DNA of 64,000 nucleotides from Pratylenchus scribneri. Taxonomy: Eukaryota > Nematoda > Chromadorea > Rhabditida > Pratylenchidae. The stretch covers positions 372,001 through 436,000 of the forward strand of contig JAQSEB010000006.1 in NCBI GenBank assembly GCA_030063045.1, written 5' to 3'. Numbering within the stretch: the first letter of the stretch is position 1; each line of letters opens with the position of its first letter. The notes under the pieces were generated by a model that worked only from the letters and a program-made list of their open reading frames with translations, did not search any database and was not told where the DNA came from. Of the stretch, positions 35,601 to 48,029 are shown in pieces. The position numbers and the translations under genes were made by a program.

Positions 35601-38600
35601 CATTTTTAATTTTGACCAAACCGGTTTGCAAACCATTTTTTTGATAATATGATTTAACGTTTAATCGATCAAATTTTACCGCTCTTTATCCAATTAAAAA
35701 ATTCGTGGCGATGGTGGGAATAGAACCTTTGACCTTCATCACAAAATCACCACTCTTCCGTCTTCACCAATTGACCAAAAGAGACAATAAGGAGTAGCAC
35801 TACCTTGCTTTTCACACATAGCATATTTTGGGTGTTTCGCCATGCCATATTTATATTCGATAGATCGATAGCTAACACTTTATAGTTATAGTTAATCCTC
35901 TATCCCGAGTCCCGACTTAAAAAATCAAAAATTAACTGGAAAAATTTTACCCATTTAAACTGAAAAATAATTATAGGAACATTCTTCCACAAATATTCAC
36001 CGTGCAAAAAGGCCATGCTGTGAGCAAAAACACCAAAAGAAATACCAATACAACGCACAGCCAAACGCCGCATTCATTGCCCTTCATTTGCACACAATGG
36101 CACAACGGCGCAGTGCGGCCGATACAAATTTGGAAATTCGGCTGCACCAACAGGAAATGCAAAGATTCCAACAACGAATGGAGGCAGAACACCACCAACA
36201 ACAACAACAATATCCACCATCATTTTATTTGTCAAATCAAGGGAATGTTACGCCATTTCCACTCACAAATCAACAACAAATGCTCCATCAAATGGCCCAT
36301 CAACATCAACAGCAAATTGCTAGGCCTAGCGATTTCATGAATCCAATTCCACCGGATCAGAGCCAACAATTCAATTCGGGCGCAAACACACCTACTCTAT
36401 TTGGGGCCAAGCAAACATCCGCATCATTGCAAAGGAATGCATCAAGAATTGGCCTGTTGAATTCGCCCGCATCAAATTCAATGTTGGCTTTGACTCCTAC
36501 TCCTACCACATCCAATTCAATGGCCATAACTGGTACAGTGATTATAATATTTTTATTTAAATTATAATAGGAAAAACATTGAAAATTTACTGAAAACTTT
36601 TCTTGTCAAAAAAATACTCTTTTTGGATTTTGGGGCCAGCCAAAAGAATTTATATGCTCCAAGAAGCTCTAATCTTAAACTAATAATTTAATTCTAATCG
36701 TAATTATAAGCCCAACAATTTGTTAGTTATGGCCAAATTATATGGCCTCAAAAAAAATTATTTTTGGCATGATACGAAAAATTTCTGCAAATTACTTACA
36801 TTTATGTTTCTACTAATTAAATATTTCCCATTTAAATTGAAGATATATAATGTGAATTGAATATTTTTAGGCCGTCCATCCAGCACAAATTCATCCTTTT
36901 TACATGCCGAACAAAATAGGAATTTTATTGAACATCAAATTGGCCACTTTGAAAACAAATCCTCAATCATTGCATTTCTTATACAGGTTGGCTCAATAAA
37001 AACATTTCTTATTCATTTATATTTTATTTATAGGATACAATTGCCGATTTGCACTATGACATTGTGTTCGATGCATGCCCACTGTGCTGTTGTAATTCAA
37101 ATATTCGCTCTTATGAGCTGGGCTTTTACATAATTGGTCCAAAGAAGCTGCTCAATCGATGCGATCAATTACAACAAAAACAACGGCAAATGATGAATCA
37201 ATTTATTTGCAAACAATGGAGTGGTTTTCGAATTCCAACCGCCGAACTCCAAAAATGCATGTGCGGTTTTAGGTAGGCAAATTTGAATATTAAATTATTT
37301 ATTAGCCGAAAAATTAATAATTTAGTAGTGGCTTATTTTAGACCCATAAACCGTAAATCCAATCGATAGATCTCATCAAGACGCATCATTATTTATATTC
37401 TGATTTAGGGTTTAAATCAAATGGAAAAATTAAGCTTACCAAATGGAAAAAACTAAGCTTAACAAATGGAAAAACTAAGCTTAACAAATGGAAAAAACTA
37501 AGCTTACCAAATGGACAATTCCCACTTAATTTTGAACCAATAAACCAAAATGTGGTTTATTTAAACCGTTTAAAACCCATTAATTGTTGACCAAACCATA
37601 ACCAAATTATATACCATTCAATGCGTTTTGACCAGCTCTATCCATCCATTTTTGGGTATATTTGGTTCGTGAATGTGTGGGACAAACCCTTAAACCGTTT
37701 ATTATTTTGCCCAACATTTTTAATATTTTTTTTCCGAAAAATTCTTAAAAATTACCATGTAATTTTAGTGCCGTAAGACATCGATATTTATGTGGCCAAG
37801 AATCAGGCTTATTCCCGGATGACATTGAGGAGGCATGTGGCACCCCAATTTTCAAATCAAATGAGGAAATCGCTGCTCGATTATTGCATTTCAATCCAAC
37901 AAATTTGATTCATATTCGAATTGTGGATTTGCTGAGGCATTTAATGTTGAGCCGAGACATCAACACTTTAACCCGGAGCAATAATTTAAATCAATTGTGG
38001 AGAACACAAAAAAGCATTGATTATGTCCAATCGCCAATAGACAAAATTGAATTGAACAAATTGATTGAGGAAATATTCAAAAACAATGAAATCGATTCAA
38101 CATCGGTCAATAATGCAGATGATTCATCTACGCTACACCCGTGGGGATATCAGGTAGAAAAAATTATTATTTTAATTGAATTATTTTTTTATATAGTATT
38201 TAAAATGAATTCAACCAAAAATATACATAGAATTCTAAAAATTGGAACTAACAATATGTCTTTAAATTTGCCTTAGGGCTCATCTTAGCTTCGAATTAAA
38301 ACTTAAAACCCTAAATTTGTCTTAAGACTCATCCACCGAGATCTAATAAAGCTTGTAGTTTTAATTATAAAAAATAATGACATTTATATGAAAATAAAAG
38401 ATAGTCATAATGCCTTGATAGGATAGAAAAATATACTTTTACCGTTGATTTTAGATAAAATTGTATTTTCAATTGCAAGTTCATTGTAAAACTAGAAAAG
38501 TAATAGCCTATAAGCTTAAATAGACAAATACAAATTAGTTTAAATGGAGTAAATAATGATAAAAAAAATTAAAAACAACGAAAATGAAATTCAAAATTCA

Positions 38601-41600
38601 AAAGCCGTCAAAAGTGGCCCTTCTTAACTATAAATTATGTAGGGATTTTTGGGCGAATGTGAATTTTGGGAATAAGGATTTGATTTTGGTTTTGAGTTAA
38701 CATTAGAAAACACTGAAATTAATATTAAATTTTACAGTGGGCCGATTCCGTTGGTGAACCACGCGACACTGAATGCCTTGGAATTTTTGAGGAACTCCGC
38801 GAAACTCTACGCGATCCTCACTCTCCATCACTGGTGCCAGGCTATTCAAATCCACGTCGATTGGAACAATTCACGTTGCGCACATTTGCCCGAAACAATA
38901 AAAATATTCTCAACGGTGGAAATGGAAAGGACGAAGAGAACAGTCGACCCGAACCAATTCCAAGTTTGATGGCGCTGAGCAATGTGGAAAGGGAATTCGT
39001 TTCGCTACAACCCCAAATGATTCGGCATTGGGAACAACTGGAATTGATGCCCATGGATCAGCCAAAAGACCTCCTATATTTGGCCCTGGTGCCGGATGTC
39101 AATGTTGTGGCAGAAAAATGCAAAATTTTCATGGAAGAAATTACAAGGTGGGCAGTGCTATTTTTAATTTAATTTTGGGAATTATTTTAATTGCCATTTG
39201 CCAACAAAGTAATCTAAAAATAATTATATTATAACAGTATAAGGGTTTGTCCCACACACTCACTAACCAAATATACCCAAAATTGGATAGAGCTGGTCAA
39301 TACGCATTGAATGGTATATATTTTGGTTATGGTTTGGTCAACAATTAAAGGGTTTTAAACGGTTTAAACCACATTTTGGTTTGGTCAACAATTAAAGGGT
39401 ATTAAACGGTTTAAACCACATTTTGGTTTAATGGTTCAAAACTAAGTTGGAATTGGTTAAACCCAAGTTAAGACATAAACAAATGATTTGATGAAATATA
39501 TCCATTGAATATAAGGTTTATACTTTATAGGTCTAGAACAAGCCTGTAACTTAGAGTGTTTTAGATATTTTCAATGCTTTTTTTGTCGGCAAATTAATAT
39601 TTTACTAATTTAATATAATTCATTTGTTTTTCAGTATGTATGAGAAGCGATGTCGTTTGGGCACACATATTCGATTGAATACCAAGGAAACACCACGTGA
39701 TGCCATATTCCGTGTTGGTCGGTCAATATCACCCGCTTCTTCCATGCCAATTAACAATGCAATTTCGCATGCTTTCAACGAATTGTTCGCTAAATCACGA
39801 ATTATCAGCCAAATTGGGGAGCAAAATTTGGAACAAATTAAAAAGTAAAAATTATTTATTTGTTTTTAATTCCCTACCGTTTAAGCTATGTGGAATTATG
39901 TTTCCATGAATTGATGCACCATTTCTCTGGGCGGGATTCCGTTTTTGACCGTCGTGCATACCTTGAGTCAGCATATCGCCAACAACAGGGGACATTGTCC
40001 ACATCGCTGGCCAGTCCACCGGATGCAAATGCAATGCCACCGCCGGCCGTCCCAGGAAGCAGCACAATGCTTTTCACATCAAATGGACCGGCTTCGGCAA
40101 CAGCATCCACCGCTGCTGGTGCATTGAATGAAAATATGACAGGTGAATTGTGGAATATTTAGTCCATATTCAGTTATTTTATAGGTCCCGGCTCCGCTTC
40201 CGCTTATTCTCCAAATTTGATTTTGCATCATCAACGGCAACAGCAATCACCATCGGCTGGGAATGGACCAAATTCAGGTAATTTGTTGATTAAAACAAAT
40301 CCAATGACAAATTATTAATTTTATTAGTCTCTTAATTAATTGCAAAAACACATTTTAATTAACCAAAAACACATTTTAATTAATCGAAAACAAATTTTAA
40401 TTAAACGAAAACACATTTAAATTAACCAAAAACACATTTTAATTAATCGAAAACACATTTTAATTAATCGAAAACACATTTTAATTAATCGAAAACACAT
40501 TTTTATTAGTTGAAAACACATTCAAAAACAAATTTTAATTAAACGAAAACTCATTTAAATTAACCAAAAACACATTTTAATTAATCGAAAACACATTTTA
40601 ATTAGATGAAAACACATTTTAATTAAGCAAAAATTATTTTAATTAATCGAAAACACATTTTAATTAATCGAAAACACATTTTTATTAGTTGAAAACACAT
40701 TTAATTAAACGAAACACATTTTAATTAATCGAAAACACATTTTTATTAGTTTAAAACACATTTTAATTAAACGAAAACACATTTTAATTAATCAAAAACA
40801 AATTTTAATTAATCGAAAACACATTTTAATTAGTTGAAAACACATTTTAATTAAGCAAAAATTATTTTAATTAATCGAAAACACATTTTAATTAATCGAA
40901 AACACATTTTAATTAGTTAAAAACACATTTTAATTAAACAAAAATTATTTTAATTAATCGAAAACACATTTTAATTAATCGAAAACACATTTTTATTAGT
41001 TGAAAATACATTTTAATTAAACAAAAACAAATTTTAATTAATCAAAAACACATTTTAATTAACCGGAAACACATTTTAATTAGTCGAAAACACATTTTAA
41101 TTAGTCGAAAACACATTTTAATTAGTCGAAAACACATTTTTATTAGTTGAAAATACATTTTAATTAAACAAAAACAAATTTTAATTAATCAAAAACACAT
41201 TTTAATTAACCGGAAACACATTTTAATTAGTCGAAAACATATTTTAATTAGTCGAAAACACATTTTAATTAGTCGAAAACACATTTTAATTAGTCGAAAA
41301 CACACTTTAATTAGTCGAAAACACAATTTAATTGATCGGAAACACATTTTAATTGATCGAAAACACATTTTAATTAATCAAAAACACATTTTAAATAATT
41401 AAAAACACATTTTAATTAACATTTTAATTAATCGAAAACACATTTTAATCATTAAAAAAACCACTTTTACTTCAGTTCCGAATCTACAAGGCAGTTCCTC
41501 CAACTCAAATATGGCTGAAAGTTCCAACACTCAATCGGGCATTGAAACGGCGGATGAGCAGGCAAAACGCGAGGACAAATTGGCAAAAGATATTCGCGAA

Positions 41601-44600
41601 CAAGTGGAATTTGAGTTGGCAAAAGAGCCACCGCAATTGCCGCATACAATTGTTGTGTACATCATAAATCCATTTGGACAACAACTCGGCTCAAGGAATG
41701 ATACTGGCGCAGGAGATACGGCAAAACATTTGGGCACATTGGCCACGGCAGCATTGTTTTGTGCATGGAATGGTTTGTGTCATTTTATGGTTTCATGAGT
41801 TTATATTTTTTATCAGAATTCATTGCAACCCTCCCATTCAAACGTCGAACACAACTACAGCTTGAAATCATTCCATTGTGTGACATTTATGATTACGTGG
41901 CATTTATTGGAATGGGCCATGAACATTTTGAAATAAATTGTTGCAGCAAAGAGAGGAGTTCAGCCTGGGATTCACTTCGGCGATTGGCTTTTACGTGAGT
42001 AAAAGAATGGAAAATATTTAATTTTTTTTTAAATTTTTTTAGGATTTATTCACAGCCCCGATTATTGCATCCCGAGGTTGCAATGGGAGCACTCTCGAAA
42101 AGTAGTCTATAATTATTTAAGTTTAATTTAATATATTATTAAAGATATGACAAGTTTTGGAACGGGAGAAAGGATGAAGGATATTTTCCAAATGCTCGGT
42201 GAAAATCCACTATTTATTAAGGTCTTTAGTTTTTAAGCTAAATTCTATTAATTTTTGGCCAATTTTTAGAAAAATTGTTCCCCATATTTGCTGGCCCCCA
42301 CTCGAACAATAAATTTCCTTAACCAATCCTCCAACAACAATCCATTAAATGTTCAAAATGGTGCTGGTGGCCCTCAATCGATTACAAATGGCCAAAAGTT
42401 GCAATTGTTCAATGCAGAAGACCGAATACTTTTGATGACATATTGCCTATTGCCAAAAGAGGATATGCTTTGCGCTGCGGTGACCGATGAACGTGGCTCC
42501 CTACTCGACACCGCATTGATCAATTTGGCAATTCCATCGGCACTTCCGCCCACAGAACCCCAAAAAGAGTGGCGCCATAAACACAGGCATTCTCAAATTG
42601 CCGATGCCCTACAGCGGTTATGGCATTTCATTCAGAGTGTGGTGAGTTTTGCACATTTAAAATATAATATCCGAATAAAAGAGCCAAAATAAATATAGGT
42701 AATTGGTTTAATGAGGGTTTGACCTACATATTTACAAACCAAATATACCCAAATTGGATAGAGCTGGTCAAACGCATTGAATGGTATATAATTTGGTTAT
42801 GGTTTGGTCAACAATTAAAGGGTTTTAAACGGTTTAAACCACTTTTAGGTTTAATGGTTCATAAATTAGAATTGGTTAAACCCAAATCCAAAACATGATC
42901 TATCGATCGGGTATATGGTTTATGAGTCTAGGATCAACCAATGAACCTTTACAATTTTTTCGGCAATTTAATAATTTATTCGGCAAATTAATTATTGATC
43001 ATTTTTGCAACAGATCCTCGGCCAAGAAGTCCATCAATGGCGTCTGATTATTAGCCGAATGGGCAAATTGGGCCACGGTGAATTCAAAATATGGAATGAG
43101 CTGCTGTCGAAAAGGAATTTGCGTGCCTACAATTCATCACTGAAAAATAATCGCACTGCCGAAAATTTGATGACCCAATCTTCCGATGGACTGGCCGTTG
43201 CCTCAAACTGTTCGGCATGTTCAAATTCGCACGGATGGCAAGAGGCACCGGCAATCTTGTCGGCTTGCCTGATTTCAACCGAACCGGAGCCACATTTACG
43301 CGTTTTTGGATCGCACAATGGAATGGCATTGAATGGAGGGGATGGCCAAATGGGCGGTGGAATTGGTGCGAACATTGGAGTGGGAAATACGGCAAATTCA
43401 GCCGGAGGCAAAATTGGTGGTGGCACAAAAAATGGCGGAAAGCAGTCTTCGTTACAGGCACAACAATGGCAACAACAGGCGCCCGAAGATCGCACGTTGA
43501 CGCATATTGTGGTGTTCCCGGTTGGTTTTAATTAAATTTTTATATGCTCTGTTTTTTCCTATGGGGAATTATTTTCACCCACTCAAAAATTCAGAAAATT
43601 GGGGGTCTAACTCCCTTAATCTGTGGGACATCTTTGACCAAATTATAGCGGATTTTGTAGAGCTTTAGCCTTTTAGGGAATTAAGAAATTGCAATAAAAT
43701 TTTTAAATTCACCTTGCCGGAAGATATGTGTACTCAAAGTCGGTCGAGGGTGGGTAATTATTAGAGAGTGGGCAGTGGGGAATTAAAGGAACATTTACGG
43801 TAAATTTTTTGATAATCGAATAAAAATTTTATTTTGGATTTTTTTTGAATTATTAATATTGAATTTTAAATTAAAATGGTTTAAACTGATTTAAATGCAT
43901 TTTTCAGACCATCCTGAATGTATCATTGCACCAACAAGAGGACACACTTCACGGAGGAATGGACGATGAACTTACCGATTTTATGCGTAATTTTGGCGGA
44001 GACGAAGAAGCACCAGAAGGAATAGACGGCTTGCTCGAGGGTTTGGAGTTCGATGAAAGCGCCAGAAATGGTTGGTTAATTTTTGGGGACATCATTGGTT
44101 GGTACAAAGAACGTTCATTTGCATTTCCTAAAAATGTAGAATTTGAATATTATTAAAATAATTATGGATGGATTAAATTTTTGAATCTTTTCTGAAACTG
44201 TGTAATTAAATAAATCTGTAAAACAAGGGCAATAGAACAACTGGAACAAAAAATAAAACTTTCCGGAACAACAAATAAAACTTTCCGGAACAAAAAATAA
44301 AACTTTCCGGAACAACAAATAAAACTTTCCGGAACAAAAAATAAAACTCCGGAACAAAAATAAAACTTTCCGGAACAAAAAATAAAACTTTCCGGAACAA
44401 AAAATAAAACTTTCCGGAACAAAAATAAAACTTTCCGGAACAAAAAATAAAACTTTCCGGAACAAAAAATAAAACTTTCCGGAACAAAAAATAAAACTTT
44501 CCGGAATAAAAAATAAACTTTCCGGAACAACCGGAATAAAACTTTCCGGAACAAAAAATAAAACTTTCCGGAACAAAAATAAAACTTTCCGAAACAAAAA

Positions 44601-46055
44601 TAAAACTTTCCGGAACATCCGGAATAAAAATTAAACGTTCTGGAACAATTGGAAGCAAAATAAACTTTCCAACAGAAGTAAATCTGAGAGAAAGTGATAA
44701 ATTATTCTCAAAAATTTTGTAGAAGAAGAAGCACCAATCGACAATCAACCAATGGCCATTGGATTCACAATATCCACCGCACCAGTTTGGACATGCCCGG
44801 AGGGCGAAATGTGTTCAGGGTTGGCAGCCTTCTGGTCCAATTGTTCACCGTCAATTCGGCAACGGCGTTTGGCCCATTTGAAGAGTTCATTGCACATCAA
44901 TTCCACAAATTTGCTTCAATCCGACGAATACCAACAATCCACCGGGACAAACAAAGTCGGCGGCGTTGCGGGCACATCAACGACCACAACACCGGCAACA
45001 ATGCCACCACCAAGCGAACAACATGCACCGCATCCACTCGACATGGCCAGCACGGATGAAGTGCTAAGGTGGGCCCAAATCAAATTAAAATATAAATATT
45101 AGTCTTGTACTTATTAGGTTTGTATCCGCTTTTTTGGTCAATTAGGGAAAAAAGAAGGGTCCCCCCCACCTATGGGTCATCATCATCAGAATTAGGGTTA
45201 AGGTCATTAGCGATCCGATCATTCAAGGATATGATAGGTGATATCACATCTACGGATAACCCCTAATGATCATAACCCTAATTTTGATGCCCCACTTTTC
45301 CCCTTTTCAACAAAAAAGCGGATACAAAACCCAACAAATACCGTCCTGTAGAGTTTAGACTAGAGATCTGGGGCTACGTTATTTGGGGCGAAAGCTGGGA
45401 CTAGGTTATCGTCCCGGGGTCTTCGCCGGAGACTTAAGCTCCCAGCAGTTGCCTAATGAATGGGGTAGGGATAAACGAAAAGGTGGGGCACCCAACTTTA
45501 GGTTGTTTTTTATTTATTATGCGGGAAAATGTGATAAAAAAATGAAGGGTAAAAAGCAAAAAATGTTGGGTTTAAAAAGGCAGATCGGGGCAATTTTTGA
45601 TTGATAGGGTGACGCGGCGATTAGGCAAAAGTGGGATGGGGTACAGTAAGATGAAAGGCCCTTAAGCATTTTGAGGCAAATTTGATTGATAGGTGACTGG
45701 GAGATTAGGAGGCAAAAAGTGGGGGTACAGTAGGATGAATAGGAAATGCCCTTCTTCTAGCCATTATTAGCATCGTCAAAATTATATTCCAATCCAATTT
45801 CCCTTCAAAATATGTTCAGGGAATACAGTAGGATGAATAGGAAAAGGCCTTAGGCATTATTGGCATTGAAAGTAAATCATATTGTTCTAATTTCCCTCCA
45901 ATTTTATTCACAGATTTGCGCTGGAAACGCAGAATGCACTCAGTTGGCTCTCCCTGGATTCAGTGACCGGCTCCCGTTGTTCATGCCTTCCAATTCATAT
46001 GCAAGCAGTTTTGCGTTTGGCCCAGGCAATTGCCTCATTCTATGGCAGAACATAG
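29691..46055 (+). CDS. MED13: Mediator complex subunit 13
   Basis: Scaffold of the Mediator kinase module (with CDK8, cyclin C, MED12), a nuclear transcription co-regulator. The start at 29691 gives MSNGSTTTAGLGGPSSFEDC, and the MED13 N-terminal domain follows (AELNGLKWCALTSG, ECLEADLLCTWRR, EIWLFWYAAEEP, YETRTLFFKALNGAIERRLL). LSRIYPTPPTPLQFSP (about 34967) matches the conserved MYPTPPS block. A Q-rich disordered part (36088-36540) precedes DTIADLHYDIVFDACPLCCC and LHPWGYQ. The C-terminal domain has PHTIVVYIINPFGQQLG, WRLIISRMGKLGHGEFKIW, ILSACLISTEP and LTHIVVFP, ending ALSWLSLDSV, then SFYGRT at 46055. All family landmarks are present in order. The gene is about 16 kb long because of repeat-filled introns. 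Confidence 0.95.
31040..31400 (-). mobile_element. Pair of tRNA-derived SINE-like elements in MED13
   Basis: Two antisense units of the family seen at 1370. B-box complements are at about 31108 (ggattcgaaccagagacct) and 31269 (gggttcgaacccgagacct). Each is preceded by a cataaaa phrase and a gaaaaaa-attat/aactt phrase. A cacaacccactaggcta-like A-box complement follows the second at about 31400. Confidence 0.7.
32235..32480. repeat. 25-bp CCTTAAG minisatellite, MED13 intron
   Basis: About ten units of ccttaagtttttattatcc followed by aaaaaa. It fills the intron before the exon starting EQNLEQPQNSQ. Confidence 0.85.
33285..33505. repeat. 24-bp CCTTAAG minisatellite, second MED13 intron
   Basis: About nine degenerate units of ttttggaccttaagttttaa. 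It shares the ACCTTAAGTTTT core with the array at 32235 but has a different spacer. Confidence 0.8.
33815..34135. mobile_element. Palindromic MITE family B, copy 3
   Basis: In a MED13 intron. Carries actgaaccaattttgatgat and attaaagagcagacttttgg on the left, with complements ending caaaattagttcagtcttt on the right. The ends are more worn than in the transporter copies. Confidence 0.7.
34470..34870. repeat. MITE-like family D, copy 2
   Basis: MED13 intron block with ggccatatctccgtcagcc, a catcctagggcattaattta phrase and aaaccggtttaaaa runs, in the same order as at 735-1080. Confidence 0.5.
35330..35650. repeat. Tandem repeat of about 120 bp, MED13 intron
   Basis: Two to three diverged units containing aaaccggtttgcaaaccatt, a tcattgcatatccctaaaaa-like phrase and tttggcccatttttaatttt. 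Confidence 0.6.
35690..35790 (-). mobile_element. Third tRNA-like sequence, MED13 intron
   Basis: On the minus strand it reads TTGGTCAATTGGTGAAGACG (A-box-like) and, about 40 bases on, AAAGGTTCTATTCCCACC, which fits the GGTTCNANNCC B box. The arms do not pair as a working tRNA. Antisense to MED13. Confidence 0.45.
37350..37715 (-). mobile_element. MITE-like family C, copy 4 (inverted, one internal unit)
   Basis: Inverted in a MED13 intron. Starts tagatctcatcaagacgcat, has a single gtttaaaacccattaattgt unit and ends gtgtgggacaaacccttaaa. A private 24-bp tandem (37430-37510, four units of aaatggaaaaaactaagctt) is embedded in it. Confidence 0.7.
39238..39500 (+). mobile_element. MITE-like family C, copy 5 (two internal units)
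   Basis: In a MED13 intron. Starts aagggtttgtcccacacact, carries the aattggatagagctggtca block and two ggtttaaaccacatt units. Confidence 0.7.
40325..41455. repeat. AAAACACATTTTAATTAATCG satellite, MED13 intron
   Basis: About 50 units of a 20-21 bp repeat, aaaacacattttaattaatc with variants, filling the intron before VPNLQGSSSNSN. Longer blocks repeat inside it, for example around a gaaaatacattttaattaaa variant at about 41005 and 41150, showing amplification in blocks of several units. Confidence 0.9.
42715..42930 (+). mobile_element. MITE-like family C, copy 6 (one internal unit)
   Basis: The shortest full copy, in a MED13 intron. Has gggtttgacctacatattta, aattggatagagctggtca, one ggtttaaaccac unit and a gatctatcgatcggg end. 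Confidence 0.65.
44240..44665. repeat. TTCCGGAACAAAAAATAAAAC satellite, MED13 intron
   Basis: About 20 units of 21-22 bp (aaaaaataaaactttccgga). It is the complement of the array at 26235, so both arrays have the same polarity relative to their host genes. Confidence 0.9.
45112..45340. mobile_element. 229-bp palindromic MITE in last MED13 intron
   Basis: Ends are inverted copies sharing tttgtatccgcttttttg (right-hand complement caaaaaagcggatacaaa). The arms also share cagaattagggtta and taaccctaattttga. A GC-richer stretch with repeated tacagtaggatgaatagg phrases follows to about 45860; I cannot assign it. Confidence 0.7.
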
Positions 46056-48029
46056 TCCGAAATGAGGAAGAATTAAAACCAAAATATACAATCAAAAAAC
46101 CAGTGATATTAAACCCCCCAGTTCCCACTTGCCATTTTACTTATTAATCCCCTTTCCCAATTCCCTCCAAATCCAAAAACGGGTAATTTTCCTCCTTATC
46201 AAAAATATTTTCACAATTTTCCCCATGATTTTCGCCAATTTTCTACTTGTTTTTTTGCTTCTATTCTAATTTTGTGCTCTTCCCAAATTTTTATTTTATT
46301 CAAATTTTCCAAAATTTTGATGGTACCACAAACCACAAATCCTTTCACACATAATCGATTCATACAAATTTTATATTCTAATTAATTTTATTTTTTTTTA
46401 TTGTTCACATTTTATATTGCTTTTCCCTCCACTCCCAAATTCACATATAAATTTGAAGCCATTTTTGTCTCATATTCATCGTACACACATTTTTAGAATT
46501 ATTGTACAACAGAACAACACAAAAGATTGAATATATTGTTTTAATAAAAAAAAAATATTGAAGAAAATTAAATTTGATGGGAAATGGATTTAGGACATAT
46601 TCTCCTTTAGACAGATGAGGAAAAGCCACCAAACAATTAGCAGTTTTAAATAGGAATATTGCCTTCCAGAATTGGTTATTTCTTTGAGGTTTGCCAAAAT
46701 AACAGCCAATTCGATGATAAACCAACGAAAATCAGGTGGTCGAAACCCTCAGGAATGTTTTCAAATTGAAATAAGGGAAATCTCGCGAAATGGGCCTCGG
46801 AGGAATGTTTTCAAATTGCAATAAATAAAATCCTTGGAAATGGGCTTGACCGAATTCGAGGAAGGCCAGCCAGCAGCAAGACCGAATTCGAGGAAGGCCA
46901 GCAACAAGGACAGATTGAATTTGATTGAAGAGGAATAGAAAAACTAACTGGCTTATAGTTTAATTCTTAGATTCTGTGCTACCTTTTTATAGCCTCAAAC
47001 AACAGCCCAACTTATTAAACCCAATTTGATCATTTCCACCCTTTCAAATCTTTCCCAAATATTTCCGACGGCCGATTCATACCAATTCAACCAATATTCA
47101 TCATCAGCAATGTGACCATGGCAACCATCAAAACGATCCAAAATGTCGCGAGGAGCAGCAGCACACACGGCTTATCCCCCCCCCCCCCCCATCGATGGCA
47201 CTTTTTGGCCAATGAAGTTTTTGACTTGTGTGCAAAAGAAGAATATATCCTTATCCTCCTCCTCCTACTTTCCCCCTTTCTTCACTTCTTCATCCCATTT
47301 TAATAAAAACATTGCCAAAAGCTGCTGCTGCTAATACTCCATCCCAATTGGCCACAAAGCTTTGGGCTTTATGAAACCATAACAACGGCATTAAGCCAGC
47401 CAGCCAGCCGTCTCGACCAGTGAAGGAAAGACAGAAAAGGGGGAAACTTTGCGCGCACTCGCGTCGATCTCATCACTCATTATCAAAAAATATGGCCCCC
47501 AAATTTCCTTCTTTCTCTTCTTCAGACACAAATTCCCAACAAATTTTCAAAAAATTTCCAAAAAATTCACAATAAAATTTAAATATTTCCGAATAAATTC
47601 CTAATAAAAAAATTAAAATTTTCCTCCCACATAAAATGCCCAAATTTCCAGTCCGGTTTTCTCGTGTTGTGCTCCGCCTTTATCCGGTCGAAGCACCATG
47701 TTGAAGATCGAGACCGGTTTTTGGCAATAAATTTTAAATTATTCGAATAAATTTCAACAATTTGCTTCAAATTCGTCCAATAAAATAAATCAAAGGAACA
47801 TCGATGGTAGGAAAAGATGAACAATCCCAGAGGCATTTTCAATTTGTCAGAATCCAAATATGATGATTGGAATATTTGTGCCATTCTTTTGGGCCATACC
47901 TCGAGAAGGAAGGCAACTAATTCAGTAAGGAAATATTCCCATTTAAAGCTTTAATAAAAAGGATTTTCTATTTTTGAAATATTAAAACAATTTTTTAAAA
48001 AAGCGATTTTTCCTCACATAGATTTGGGT
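46056..48029. other. Gene-free stretch downstream of MED13
   Basis: Starts with the MED13 3' UTR. I find no supported gene. It contains short duplications (cgaggaatgttttcaaatt at about 46740 and 46798; accgaattcgaggaaggcca at about 46849 and 46881), a 15-base run of C (about 47176), a tct/cct-rich run (47245-47275) and a truncated family A MITE (47878-48020). Confidence 0.5.
47878..48020. mobile_element. Truncated palindromic MITE family A, copy 5
   Basis: Only the left arm and part of the centre are present (gccattcttttgggccatac, then a ctcgagaaggaaggcaacta phrase and a gcgatttttcctc phrase). It stops abruptly where the 34-bp satellite begins. Confidence 0.65.

Noticed and set aside
44115..44748. 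Minus-strand open frames with ESFIFCSGKFY-like repeats
   Set aside because: Satellite inside a MED13 intron. Same artefact as at 26193.
47112..47334. Coding frames around the poly-C tract
   Set aside because: Low complexity from C and T runs. No conserved block and no plausible splice partners.
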